In this document: positions 1 through 5,220 of the stretch, in pieces
How the letters are laid out: each line of letters starts with the position of its first letter
Position numbering within the stretch: position 1 is the first letter of the stretch
Source: Chroococcidiopsidaceae cyanobacterium CP_BM_RX_35
GTDB lineage: Bacteria; Cyanobacteriota; Cyanobacteriia; Cyanobacteriales; Chroococcidiopsidaceae
Assembly (NCBI GenBank): GCA_019242465.1
Contig: JAFAVL010000724.1
Coordinates: 1-5,565 of the forward strand
Direction: 5' to 3'
DNA: 5,565 nt
Made by a program: the position numbers and the translations under genes
Notes under the pieces: generated by a model
Told to the model about the DNA's origin: nothing
The model's input: only the letters and a program-made list of their open reading frames with translations
Databases searched by the model: none

Positions 1-143
1 TTCCCAATGTCGAGGACTTGTTGAAACCGATAACTTGCAGATGCTGCGTTCCCCTTTAAATTCGCTGTTGCACCGACTCCAACAGCCGTTAGACCTGACA
101 TTAGTAAAAAACGACGACGGGAGAAATTTGAAGAATTAGACAT
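1..143 (-). CDS. N-terminus of a Tat-exported protein (partial, runs off left edge)
   Basis: Reading the minus strand from the ATG at 143-141 gives 47 codons without a stop before the window edge. The product starts MSNSSNF and then shows S8-R9-R10-R11-F12-L13-L14, a good match to the twin-arginine consensus (S/T)RRxFLK. A moderately hydrophobic, Gly/Ala-rich stretch follows (about residues 15-27), then an A34-S35-A36 signal-peptidase-like site, so the mature protein would begin near S37 (SYRFQQVLDIG). A purine-rich AAGGA sits 11 nt upstream of the ATG. The role cannot be named: only about 11 mature residues are visible. By the biology of the Tat pathway it would be folded in the cytoplasm and moved to the periplasm or thylakoid lumen, often with a cofactor. 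The gene diverges from everything else at this end of the window. Confidence 0.75.
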   Translation of the reverse strand, partial: MSNSSNFSRRRFLLMSGLTAVGVGATANLKGNAASASYRFQQVLDIG

Positions 144-154
144 AGAGAAATTTT

Positions 155-159
155 TCCTT
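155..159 (-). promoter_or_regulatory. Ribosome binding site of the Tat-substrate gene
   Basis: On the minus strand AAGGA lies 11 nt before the ATG at 143. It is slightly far for an ideal Shine-Dalgarno site but is the only purine-rich run there, and it supports the ATG that gives a well-formed twin-arginine signal. Confidence 0.45.
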
Positions 160-356
160 GGTTTAGCACGACAAGTACGACGATTAAGCTGAGTTTGACG
201 TTCTACTGTCCTAGCCAAATCTCAGACCTCAAACCTATTCGAGCAGTTCGCCAGACTAAACTACGGTATATTGAGCGACTTACTGTATTTTTGATTGTAA
301 GAAGTATCTCATATGCCTACATCAAGCACAAGGGTTTTGTTGTTTCTCCTAATAGT

Positions 357-364
357 GCGATCGC
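357..364. repeat. HIP1 palindrome (GCGATCGC)
   Basis: A perfect copy of the 8-base highly iterated palindrome GCGATCGC. HIP1 is strongly over-represented in most cyanobacterial genomes, so it points to a cyanobacterial host. It is the only full copy I see in the window, which fits a region made largely of mobile or acquired DNA. Confidence 0.85.
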
Positions 365-472
365 CATCTTTGAAGGTTGGAAGATTTATCAGGTTAGGCC
401 GGCACCCTAGAGGGTGTTATGCACTTTTCGTTAAACTGAAGGCATGACTAGGAAAGGCATGGTTCAAATCCA

Positions 473-499
473 GGGTAGTGATACGGAAGTAGTGGTGAG
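473..499 (+). repeat. IS1 left terminal inverted repeat
   Basis: These 27 bases match the reverse complement of 1407-1433 at 24 positions. The mismatches on this side are A481, C484 and G494. The shared outer core is GGGTAGTG, and the longest shared run is GGAAGTAGT (485-493). Confidence 0.85.
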
Positions 500-575
500 T
501 TACAATTCTTGCCCTGTATAGGTTGTGGACAATTTTTGCTAATATAATTAATTCCTTATCAATCACCGATGAATT

Positions 576-579
576 AGGA
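576..579 (+). promoter_or_regulatory. Ribosome binding site selecting the ATG at 586
   Basis: AGGA lies 6 nt before the ATG at 586. The frame is open further up, to a TTG at 523, but that start lacks such a site, so 586 is preferred for the IS1 transposase. Confidence 0.5.
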
Positions 580-585
580 TTTTTG

Positions 586-1404
586 ATGGCAACTATTTTG
601 GCATTCTTTCTTTCCTTGCCCATGGTGCTGTTTGCCAAAATAGCACAAGAGTCGGTAGATTTTCCCCTAGACAAGTATGAAGAATTTCCAGGTCGTGCCT
701 GTCCTACCTGTGGTTCTGAGAATCTTATAAAGAATGGTTCAGCTCACAATGGCAAGTCAAAACATCAATGTAAAAGCTGTGGTCGCCAAGTCGTTGACAA
801 TCTCAGTAAAATCACTATTTTAAATAAAATAGAACAGTTGATTGATAGACTGCTACTTGAGAGAATATCACTGAGAGGAATTGCCAGAGTTACTCAGGTA
901 AGTTGGTCTTGGTTACAAGATTATGTCAATCAAAAGCTAGCTCATACTCCGCGCCAGATCAACGTTCCAGGAAAATCACTAGGTAAATTGCCCATTGAAT
1001 GTGACGAGATGTGTTCATTTGTTAATCGCAAGAAAAATGAGGTTTATATCTGGCTAGCGATTGACCGTAATTCTCGAAAAATTATTGGTTGCTATATCGG
1101 AGATAGAACGAGAAAATCAGCTCGTAAATTATGGGCTTCTTTACCAGAGGTTTATCAGCAATCTGCCTTTGCCTATACAGATTTTTGGCAGGCTTACAAA
1201 ACAGTTATTCCTCATAAACGTCATCGAGCTGTTGGCAAGGAAACGGGTCTAACTAATCATATTGAAAGGTTGAATAATACCTTCATACAGCGGGTTTCTC
1301 GACTAGTAAGAGAAAGTCTATCATTTTCCAAAAAGCTGAACAATCACATTAGAGCGATTTGGTATTTCATTCATGGCTACAATGCAGAGCTGACACGGGT
1401 TTGA
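586..1404 (+). CDS. IS1-family transposase (InsA and InsB parts in one frame)
   Basis: A DDE transposase of 272 residues that would cut and join the IS1 ends. From ATG 586 there is a hydrophobic N-terminal segment (about residues 3-17, ATILAFFLSLPMVLF). A four-cysteine zinc finger follows (C39, C42, C62, C65; CPTCGSENLIKNG and CKSCGRQ). Next come a helix-turn-helix-like stretch (about 92-116) and the catalytic domain. The candidate triad is D140 in ECDE, D199 in YTDFWQAY and E227 in HIERLN, followed by the R-x-SLSFSK motif typical of IS1 InsB. In classical IS1 the InsA and InsB parts are joined by a -1 frameshift; here they are one continuous frame, as in many cyanobacterial relatives. The stop codon lies just inside the right inverted repeat. 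The frame could also start at TTG 523 (293 residues) or ATG 622. The hydrophobic leader before the zinc finger is unusual and lies inside the element. The gene looks intact. Confidence 0.9.
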   Translation: MATILAFFLSLPMVLFAKIAQESVDFPLDKYEEFPGRACPTCGSENLIKNGSAHNGKSKHQCKSCGRQVVDNLSKITILNKIEQLIDRLLLERISLRGIARVTQVSWSWLQDYVNQKLAHTPRQINVPGKSLGKLPIECDEMCSFVNRKKNEVYIWLAIDRNSRKIIGCYIGDRTRKSARKLWASLPEVYQQSAFAYTDFWQAYKTVIPHKRHRAVGKETGLTNHIERLNNTFIQRVSRLVRESLSFSKKLNNHIRAIWYFIHGYNAELTRV

Positions 1405-1406
1405 GC

Positions 1407-1433
1407 CTCACTACTACTTCCATACCACTACCC
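1407..1433 (-). repeat. IS1 right terminal inverted repeat
   Basis: The reverse complement of these 27 bases matches 473-499 at 24 of 27 positions. The repeat starts 3 bases after the transposase stop codon. The next base begins sequence homologous to the IS110 transposase. Confidence 0.85.
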
Positions 1434-2452
1434 CGAATGGTTAGCCGAACTGTTGAGCTACGGACTGGTGCGGGGCAGTTTCATTCCTCCCTTACCCCAA
1501 CGGGATTTACGCGACTTGACTCGACAACGAACAACGCTGATTCGAGAACGTGCCAGTGTGCTCAATCGATTACAGAAAGTCTTGGAATGGGCGAATCTGA
1601 AACTGGCATCAGTGGTCAGTGATATTGCTGGGGTTTCAGCCCGCGCCATGCTCAAAGCCCTGGTTGCCGGAACCGAAGACCCAGAAGCCCTAGCGGAACT
1701 CGCCAAAGGACGGATGCGCTCGAAGCAAGCCGACCTAATTGCCGCCCTGTCGGGTCGTGTACGGGAGCATCATCGATTCTTGATTCAGCAGCATCTGAAA
1801 CATCTGGAATTTCTCGCTACCCAAATCAAACCCTTTGACGAGCGCGTTGAGCAGTTGCCAACCGCAACACCAGCCTGAGGTCGTAGCTCCTGCCGCTGCG
1901 GTTGCATCGACATCTGAATCAGACACCCCTCCTCTACCGCTAGCGTGGCAGCAAGCGATACCGCTACTCGACACGATTCCAGGCATTGCTCGCCAAAGTG
2001 CCAAACTATTGCTGGCAGAAATTGGTAGCGATATGCGGCGGTTTCCCAGTGCGGCGCATCTGTGTAAGTGGGCAGGGGTTTGTCCGGGCAATCATGAGAG
2101 TGCGGGCAAACAGTCCTCTGGCAAGACTCCGCTCGCCAATCGCTGGTTGCGGAACATCTTGGTTCAGATGGCGAACGCCGCTGTGCGCTGCAAAGCCTCT
2201 TATTTTGCTAGCGTCTATCGCCGACTGGCTCCGCGACGTGGACACAAACGCGCTATTGTTGCTGTCGCGCATCGACTGCTGCTCGCCGTCTATCACATCC
2301 TCAAACAACACCAACCCTACCGCGACTCCCGCAAGGCTCATCTTGGACAACATCGACAACAGCTCATCGTGCAAGCTTTGCAGCATCCGATAGAGCGGTT
2401 GGGATATCAGGTTCATTTGACTCCCATTGCCACCTCTCAACTACCTACCTAA
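1434..2452 (+). pseudogene. IS110-family transposase, 5'-truncated and frameshifted
   Basis: Remnant of an IS110-type recombinase. The first part (frame of 1435) begins EWLAELLSYGLVRGSF, the segment that in this family directly follows the KTDxxD motif, so the DEDD (RuvC-like) nuclease domain is missing. It continues through the charged, coiled-coil-like linker (PQRDLRDLTRQRTTLIRERA) to a TGA at 1876-1878. Homology then continues in the next frame. Dropping one base near C1858 joins EQL to QPQHQPEV, so a one-base insertion is the simplest explanation. The second part holds the Transposase_20 domain: LLDTIPGIARQSAKLLLAEIG, then KWAGVCPGNHESAGKQSSGK, with a candidate catalytic serine encoded at 2099-2101, then NRWLRNILVQMA, and a stop at 2450-2452. 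Loss of one nuclease domain, the start codon and the reading frame makes it inactive. It is visibly richer in G+C than the IS1 and the spacers around it. Confidence 0.9.
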
Positions 2453-2695
2453 TCCTCTATTTTCAAAGCAGGTTCCCATACTCAGCGGAGTATATTTAAG
2501 CAGATTTATTTTGATGCACTTAGCCATATTCAGTAACTCTTTCAAGAAAAATATCAGAGAACCAATACATTTTGATTTTTTTGTTACTTGGACGACATTT
2601 AAATTTAATCTTATTTGTTGTTCAAGTGACAGCAAAAAAATTAACAGTAATTTACACTCCTAATTGAACTCATCAATGGCACTCAACTCAAACAT
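2453..2695. other. AT-rich spacer upstream of the fasciclin gene
   Basis: This stretch is AT-rich and has no supported gene. Its first part should contain the right end of the broken IS110 element, which I cannot place because IS110 elements lack long inverted repeats and only one end survives. A small hairpin lies at 2478-2493. The fasciclin promoter must lie here; TTGTTC followed 17 bases later by TTAACA (around 2618-2646) is a weak candidate. No strong Shine-Dalgarno sequence precedes the ATG at 2696. Confidence 0.4.
2478..2493 (+). terminator. Small hairpin downstream of the IS110 remnant
   Basis: ATACTC-AGCG-GAGTAT forms a perfect 6-bp stem with a 4-base loop, followed by the AT-rich ATATTTA. 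It lies 26 bases past the IS110 stop. It may be a weak terminator or part of the IS110 right end. The short, AT-containing stem and lack of a true T-run keep confidence low. Confidence 0.25.
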
Positions 2696-3100
2696 ATGGC
2701 TGACATAGTCGATACCGCTGTTAACGCTGGTTCTTTCAACACTTTAGTGACTGCTGTCAAAGCTGCTGGTTTGGTAGACACCCTGAAGCAACCTGGTCCA
2801 TTTACTGTTTTCGCACCGACAGATGATGCCTTTGCCAAATTGCCTGCTGGAACGGTAGATTCTCTACTCAAAGATATTCCCCAACTCAAAAAAATTCTGA
2901 CTTACCATGTCGTCTCTGGCAAAGTCACAGCAGCCGATGTGGTTAAGCTCACATCAGCCAACACGGTCGAAGGTTCATCAGTCAACATCAATGCCTCCAA
3001 TGGGGTTGTAAAAGTCAATGCGGCAACAGTCGTCACACCTGATGTCACCGCTGACAACGGCGTCATTCACATTATTGATTCGGTACTCATTCCACAATAA
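2696..3100 (+). CDS. Single-domain fasciclin (FAS1) protein
   Basis: A protein of 134 residues that is one complete FAS1 domain from end to end. It has the opening helix region ([20 protein letters not shown]), the H1 motif [11 protein letters not shown] (36-46), the YH pair Y70-H71 in LTYHVVSGK, and the closing H2 motif [11 protein letters not shown] (123-133). FAS1 domains are adhesion or surface-binding modules; many bacterial members are secreted, but this one has no signal peptide or membrane segment. That matches a common cyanobacterial short form whose function is not established. The ATG at 2696 places the N-terminus exactly where the family begins. There is no good ribosome binding site, and an out-of-frame ATG at 2676 opens a 10-codon frame ending at 2708 across this start. 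It is monocistronic: IS110 wreckage lies upstream, and a hairpin plus a convergent pentapeptide fragment lie downstream. Confidence 0.93.
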   Translation: MADIVDTAVNAGSFNTLVTAVKAAGLVDTLKQPGPFTVFAPTDDAFAKLPAGTVDSLLKDIPQLKKILTYHVVSGKVTAADVVKLTSANTVEGSSVNINASNGVVKVNAATVVTPDVTADNGVIHIIDSVLIPQ

Positions 3101-3119
3101 GCTCCTCAGATGCAGAATT

Positions 3120-3142
3120 CCCCCTAGCTCTGAGCCAGGGGG
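3120..3142. terminator. Hairpin between convergent genes, possible bidirectional terminator
   Basis: The arms CCCCCTAGC (3120-3128) and GCCAGGGGG (3134-3142) pair with one A-C mismatch around a 5-base loop (TCTGA). It starts 20 bases after the fasciclin stop and ends about 60 bases before the stop of the leftward pentapeptide fragment, so it could end transcription from both sides. Neither side has a clear T-tract, so it would be a non-canonical terminator. Confidence 0.45.
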
Positions 3143-3200
3143 AGATTGAGATGGGAACAACACAAATCTCGCCGCCCAACTACCGCAGCTAGCGCTGATT

Positions 3201-3314
3201 TTAGGTCCGAGTCATGATTCCTGCGGGTCGGATGGCATCTTCTAGATCCGCCCCCCGCAGGTTTGCTCCCTCCAGGTTAGTATCGGTGAGATTTGTCTTC
3301 TCCAAGTCTGCCTC
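3201..3314 (-). pseudogene. C-terminal fragment of a pentapeptide-repeat protein
   Basis: The minus strand from 3314 to the TAA at 3203-3201 encodes 37 residues with the A(D/N)LxX register: EADLE, KTNLT, DTNLE, GANLR, GADLE, then DAIRP and a short tail ending MTRT. Pentapeptide repeats fold as a right-handed quadrilateral beta-helix and are abundant in cyanobacteria; functions vary, and none can be assigned to this piece. No start codon exists in frame. The repeat pattern stops at 3314, two bases before an IS6-type terminal sequence (3316-3333), after which the frame reads non-repeat sequence. The gene has therefore been cut by an insertion and the rest is not in this window. It is convergent with the fasciclin gene. 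Confidence 0.8.
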
Positions 3315-3315
3315 C

Positions 3316-3333
3316 TGGGTTGTGTTGCAAAAA
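3316..3333 (+). repeat. IS6-type terminal sequence, first copy
   Basis: TGGGTTGTGTTGCAAAAA, identical to 3380-3397 and in the same orientation. GGTT(C/G)TGTTGCAAA-like ends are characteristic of the IS6 family. This copy directly follows the pentapeptide coding sequence. The 46 bases after it do not resemble what follows the second copy, so it is an orphan end. Confidence 0.7.
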
Positions 3334-3379
3334 CAGGAGCAACAGGTGGTAGGGTGAAAAATTAGTCTGTTCGCTCCCG

Positions 3380-3397
3380 TGGGTTGTGTTGCAAAAA
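3380..3397 (+). repeat. IS6-type terminal sequence, second copy
   Basis: Identical to 3316-3333. This copy has the expected interior: about 38 bases further on lies the stop codon of an IS6-family transposase read leftwards, so it is the terminal repeat on the 3' side of that transposase gene. No inverted partner is seen elsewhere in the window. Confidence 0.75.
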
Positions 3398-3588
3398 GTT
3401 GTTAAGGACAGACTCCTCCTTGAAGAGGGAATTAATTATGCAACCACTCCAAAGATTTCAGCAATGAATTTCACCCGTTTTCTGACGGCTCCTTTTTCAA
3501 CTTTCTTCACTTGTCATTTCTTCAACATGTGCATAGTTTCGTAGCCTTTAATTGTTCGTAGTGCCGTGTTGAATGATTTAAATCCTCT
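3381..3588 (-). mobile_element. Relic of an IS6-family element (3' end only)
   Basis: It comprises one terminal repeat, a short non-coding end and the last 50 codons of the transposase. IS6-family transposases are usually about 230 residues, so roughly four fifths of the gene and the opposite terminus are gone. The homology stops abruptly at about 3588, where an unrelated rightward coding fragment begins. That indicates a deletion with one end inside the element. Confidence 0.75.
3436..3588 (-). pseudogene. IS6-family transposase C-terminus with internal stop
   Basis: From 3588 leftwards the frame reads RGFKSFNTALRTIKGYETMH then MLKK, a TGA at 3516-3514, and QVKKVEKGAVRKRVKFIAEI then FGVVA before TAA at 3438-3436. 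This matches the conserved C-terminal part of IS6/IS26-type transposases (G-F-x-S-F-x-T-A-x-R-T, G-x-E-x-M-H-M, K-G-Q-V, F-I-x-x-x-F-G). In relatives a glycine stands where the TGA is (KKGQVK), so one GGA-to-TGA change explains the stop. The DDE catalytic core lies upstream of this part and is absent. An in-frame TGA also precedes the fragment. Confidence 0.8.
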
Positions 3589-3758
3589 TCATTCAACTCA
3601 ATGGCTCAACCCGAAAATATCGAGACGAAGGCATTCAGGCTAAAGTGTTTTACCAACTGAATAATGTCTTGAGGCAAATTGGCGACTTCTCCCCACAACT
3701 GACTGTTTATGAGTTTTCAACCGCTCAAGAAATTAATGCTGTGGACCGAAACGCCTAA
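3582..3758 (+). pseudogene. Orphan coding fragment of unknown family
   Basis: An open frame without a start codon runs from the edge of the IS6 relic to TAA at 3756-3758. From about 3588 it reads FIQLNGSTRKYRDEGIQAKV and goes on through FYQLNNVLRQIGDF, ending QEINAVDRNA. The composition is protein-like and it stays open for 59 codons, but I do not recognise the family. It begins where IS6 homology ends, so it is probably the 3' end of a gene whose 5' part was removed by the event that truncated the IS6. It could also be chance. The roughly 105 bases after it, up to the next gene, are non-coding. Confidence 0.4.
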
Positions 3759-3864
3759 TTCCAAGCTAAAGAATTCAAATAATCTATGGTGATTAATTAA
3801 GCAAAACTCAAGGCTCTAATTATCAGATAACATAACTAGCCTACAACTTGACCTGACAATTCCT

Positions 3865-5220
3865 ATGAAATCCCTCTGCCTCATATCCGCTTCGTTCGTT
3901 GCTGTCCTAGCGACTGTCGGCTCGGCGTTCTCTCAAACCATTAACCCGCCCCAACAGCAGATCGCCTTGGCGGGTTCGCCCTTTGCTGTGACCACTTCTA
4001 CCGATGGCCAGTATGTCTTCGCTTCCCTTAGCGGAGCCGCAAACGGCATTGCTATCCTAAAGCAGAGTCGAGGTTCCGCCACGCTTATACGGGTACTTCC
4101 CACAGGTGGCGGCACTTTCGGCTTAACCGTAACCCGCGATGGACGCTACCTGTTGGATACGGTCCAACCAATCGGCAATGCGACTAGTCCACAGGGTGTG
4201 CAAATCATCGATATACAAAAGGCAATCGCCGGACAATCCAATGCGATTCTGGGCACTGTGCCAACTGGCGATGGCTCCGGTCCGATTGAGGTTGGGCTTT
4301 CCGTCGACAATCGCTTCGTCTTCGTCTCCAACGAGGACCAAGAAACGGTCAACGTGATCGACTTCGCGAACGCAGTGGCATCCGGCGGGAGCGCAAGCTC
4401 GATCGTTGGCGCAATTCCGGTTGAACAATTGCCGGTTGGGCTCGCATTTTCCGGCAACGGCCGTTATCTCTACATCACGAATGAAGAGGCCAATCCGACC
4501 GATCCTGGTTACAATCCCGCCGCCTGCAATATTCCTAATGGGTCCGGCGGTACCAGTCCGGCTCCCGAGGGCACACTGACTGTGGTTGATGTGCAGAAAG
4601 CCGAGACCGCTCCAGCCCAGTCCGTTCTGGCGACCGTTTATGCTGGGTGCTCGCCAGTGCGCGTGGTTCTGTCCCAAGACAGCGAGATCGCCTGGGTCAC
4701 TGCTCGCGCTGCGGACGCCGTCCTCGCCTTCAGCACCCGGGCCCTACTCGAAAGCGGGCATCAATTGCCAGCACTCCTGTCGACTACGCCAGTTGGCACC
4801 GCGCCAGTTGGCATCCAGGTGTTCGACCATGACCGTTTCATAGCTGTGGCGAACTCGAACCGCTTCACGTCCGGTGGAACCGGCACAGTGAGTATTCTTG
4901 ATTACGCCAAAGCTCTCAACGGCATGGGCGATGCCGCAACCGTTGGAACCTTCACTGCGGGGGAGTTCCCTCGGCAGTGGGCCCTGTCTCCGGACGGCGA
5001 ATATCTGTACCTCACAGAATTTTCCTCCAACATTCTCGCCATTTTCCCCGTGCACGCCCTGGTCAAAGAAGTTAGTGCTAACCCTTACAACTTTCGCCCA
5101 AGTTTCGAAGATAAATGGAAGCGTAATAAAAAGGTTGTAACTAAGCTGCTACTCCAAGAGCGGAGAGGACTACCTCTTGCTGCTGTTCATTCCATTCATT
5201 GCTTTCCATCTTCGCCCTGA
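3865..5220 (+). CDS. Secreted seven-bladed YVTN-type beta-propeller with a replaced C-terminal tail
   Basis: A 451-residue product starting with a signal peptide (hydrophobic about 4-20, likely cleavage after S23 in SAFSQ). Seven blade-like repeats follow, each of the type P-x-(G)-x-x-x-S-x-D-G-R-Y-x-Y-V: about 37-66, 83-120, 139-170, 189-246, 263-294, 313-351 and 368-399. Most end in a strand such as TVNVIDFANA or TLTVVDVQKA. This is the YVTN/lactonase-like propeller fold, usually periplasmic or extracellular; the substrate is unknown and no catalytic residues can be assigned. C221 and C262 might form a disulfide. The propeller looks complete by residue 400. Residues from about 402 are unlike a propeller, lysine-rich at first, and the last 26 codons lie antisense to a transposase C-terminus, so the original stop was lost to an inserted element. 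The gene is clearly richer in G+C than its flanks, suggesting transfer. No Shine-Dalgarno sequence precedes the ATG. Confidence 0.85.
   Translation: MKSLCLISASFVAVLATVGSAFSQTINPPQQQIALAGSPFAVTTSTDGQYVFASLSGAANGIAILKQSRGSATLIRVLPTGGGTFGLTVTRDGRYLLDTVQPIGNATSPQGVQIIDIQKAIAGQSNAILGTVPTGDGSGPIEVGLSVDNRFVFVSNEDQETVNVIDFANAVASGGSASSIVGAIPVEQLPVGLAFSGNGRYLYITNEEANPTDPGYNPAACNIPNGSGGTSPAPEGTLTVVDVQKAETAPAQSVLATVYAGCSPVRVVLSQDSEIAWVTARAADAVLAFSTRALLESGHQLPALLSTTPVGTAPVGIQVFDHDRFIAVANSNRFTSGGTGTVSILDYAKALNGMGDAATVGTFTAGEFPRQWALSPDGEYLYLTEFSSNILAIFPVHALVKEVSANPYNFRPSFEDKWKRNKKVVTKLLLQERRGLPLAAVHSIHCFPSSP

Larger units (their letters stand above)
144..472. other. Non-coding spacer between the Tat gene and the IS1 element
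   Basis: This stretch of about 330 bases holds no convincing gene. The longest open frame (195-410, plus) starts at TTG, has no ribosome binding site and no recognisable domain, and I treat it as chance. The visible contents are the ribosome binding site of the leftward Tat gene, one HIP1 palindrome at 357-364 and a small hairpin at 403-416. The leftward promoter of the Tat gene must lie here, but no clear -35/-10 pair stands out. The part next to the IS1 end (about 417-472) is not recognisable as the missing 5' half of the IS110 gene on the other side of the IS1. Confidence 0.5.
473..1433 (+). mobile_element. IS1-family insertion sequence, both ends present
   Basis: The element is bounded by inverted repeats at 473-499 and 1407-1433 and carries one transposase gene (586-1404) filling most of its roughly 960 bp. 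The ends may be one base shorter (474-1432), since the outermost G/C pair could belong to the target. IS1-family elements usually leave an 8-10 bp target duplication. The bases left of the element (TTCAAATCCA) and right of it (CGAATGGTTA) do not match, so no duplication is present. To the right lies an IS110 transposase lacking its first part, and that missing part is not found to the left. The IS1 is therefore probably one end of a deletion or rearrangement. The element looks intact and could still be mobile. Confidence 0.85.

Noticed and set aside
195..410. 71-codon open frame on the plus strand
   Set aside because: It begins at TTG without a ribosome binding site, has no recognisable domain and contains the HIP1 palindrome. 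It is most likely chance in a spacer.
403..416. Hairpin CACCC-TAGA-GGGTG
   Set aside because: The stem is only 5-6 bp, there is no T-run after it, and no gene ends nearby on either strand, so I cannot support a terminator or attachment site.
417..674. 85-codon open frame on the minus strand
   Set aside because: It crosses the IS1 left end and is antisense to the IS1 transposase; the protein has no family features.
2006..2440. 144-codon open frame antisense to the IS110 transposase
   Set aside because: It is a shadow frame of a GC-rich coding sequence with no domain of its own.
3316..3397. Possible CRISPR-like repeat-spacer unit
   Set aside because: There are only two repeats, 64 bp apart, and the sequence matches the terminal repeat type of the IS6 family, with IS6 transposase sequence attached.
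3514..3516. TGA in the IS6 fragment as possible recoding
   Set aside because: The gene is already missing its catalytic core and opposite end, so a decay mutation (GGA to TGA) is the simpler explanation.
4123..4677. 184-codon open frame antisense to the propeller gene
   Set aside because: Long antisense frames are expected in GC-rich genes. The plus-strand product has a signal peptide and seven regular blades, while this one has no coherent features.
4787..4813. Two copies of CGCCAGTTGGCA, 15 bases apart
   Set aside because: They encode P-V-G-T-A-P-V-G within the propeller in frame and are explained by the protein repeat; they do not suggest a regulatory or mobile element.
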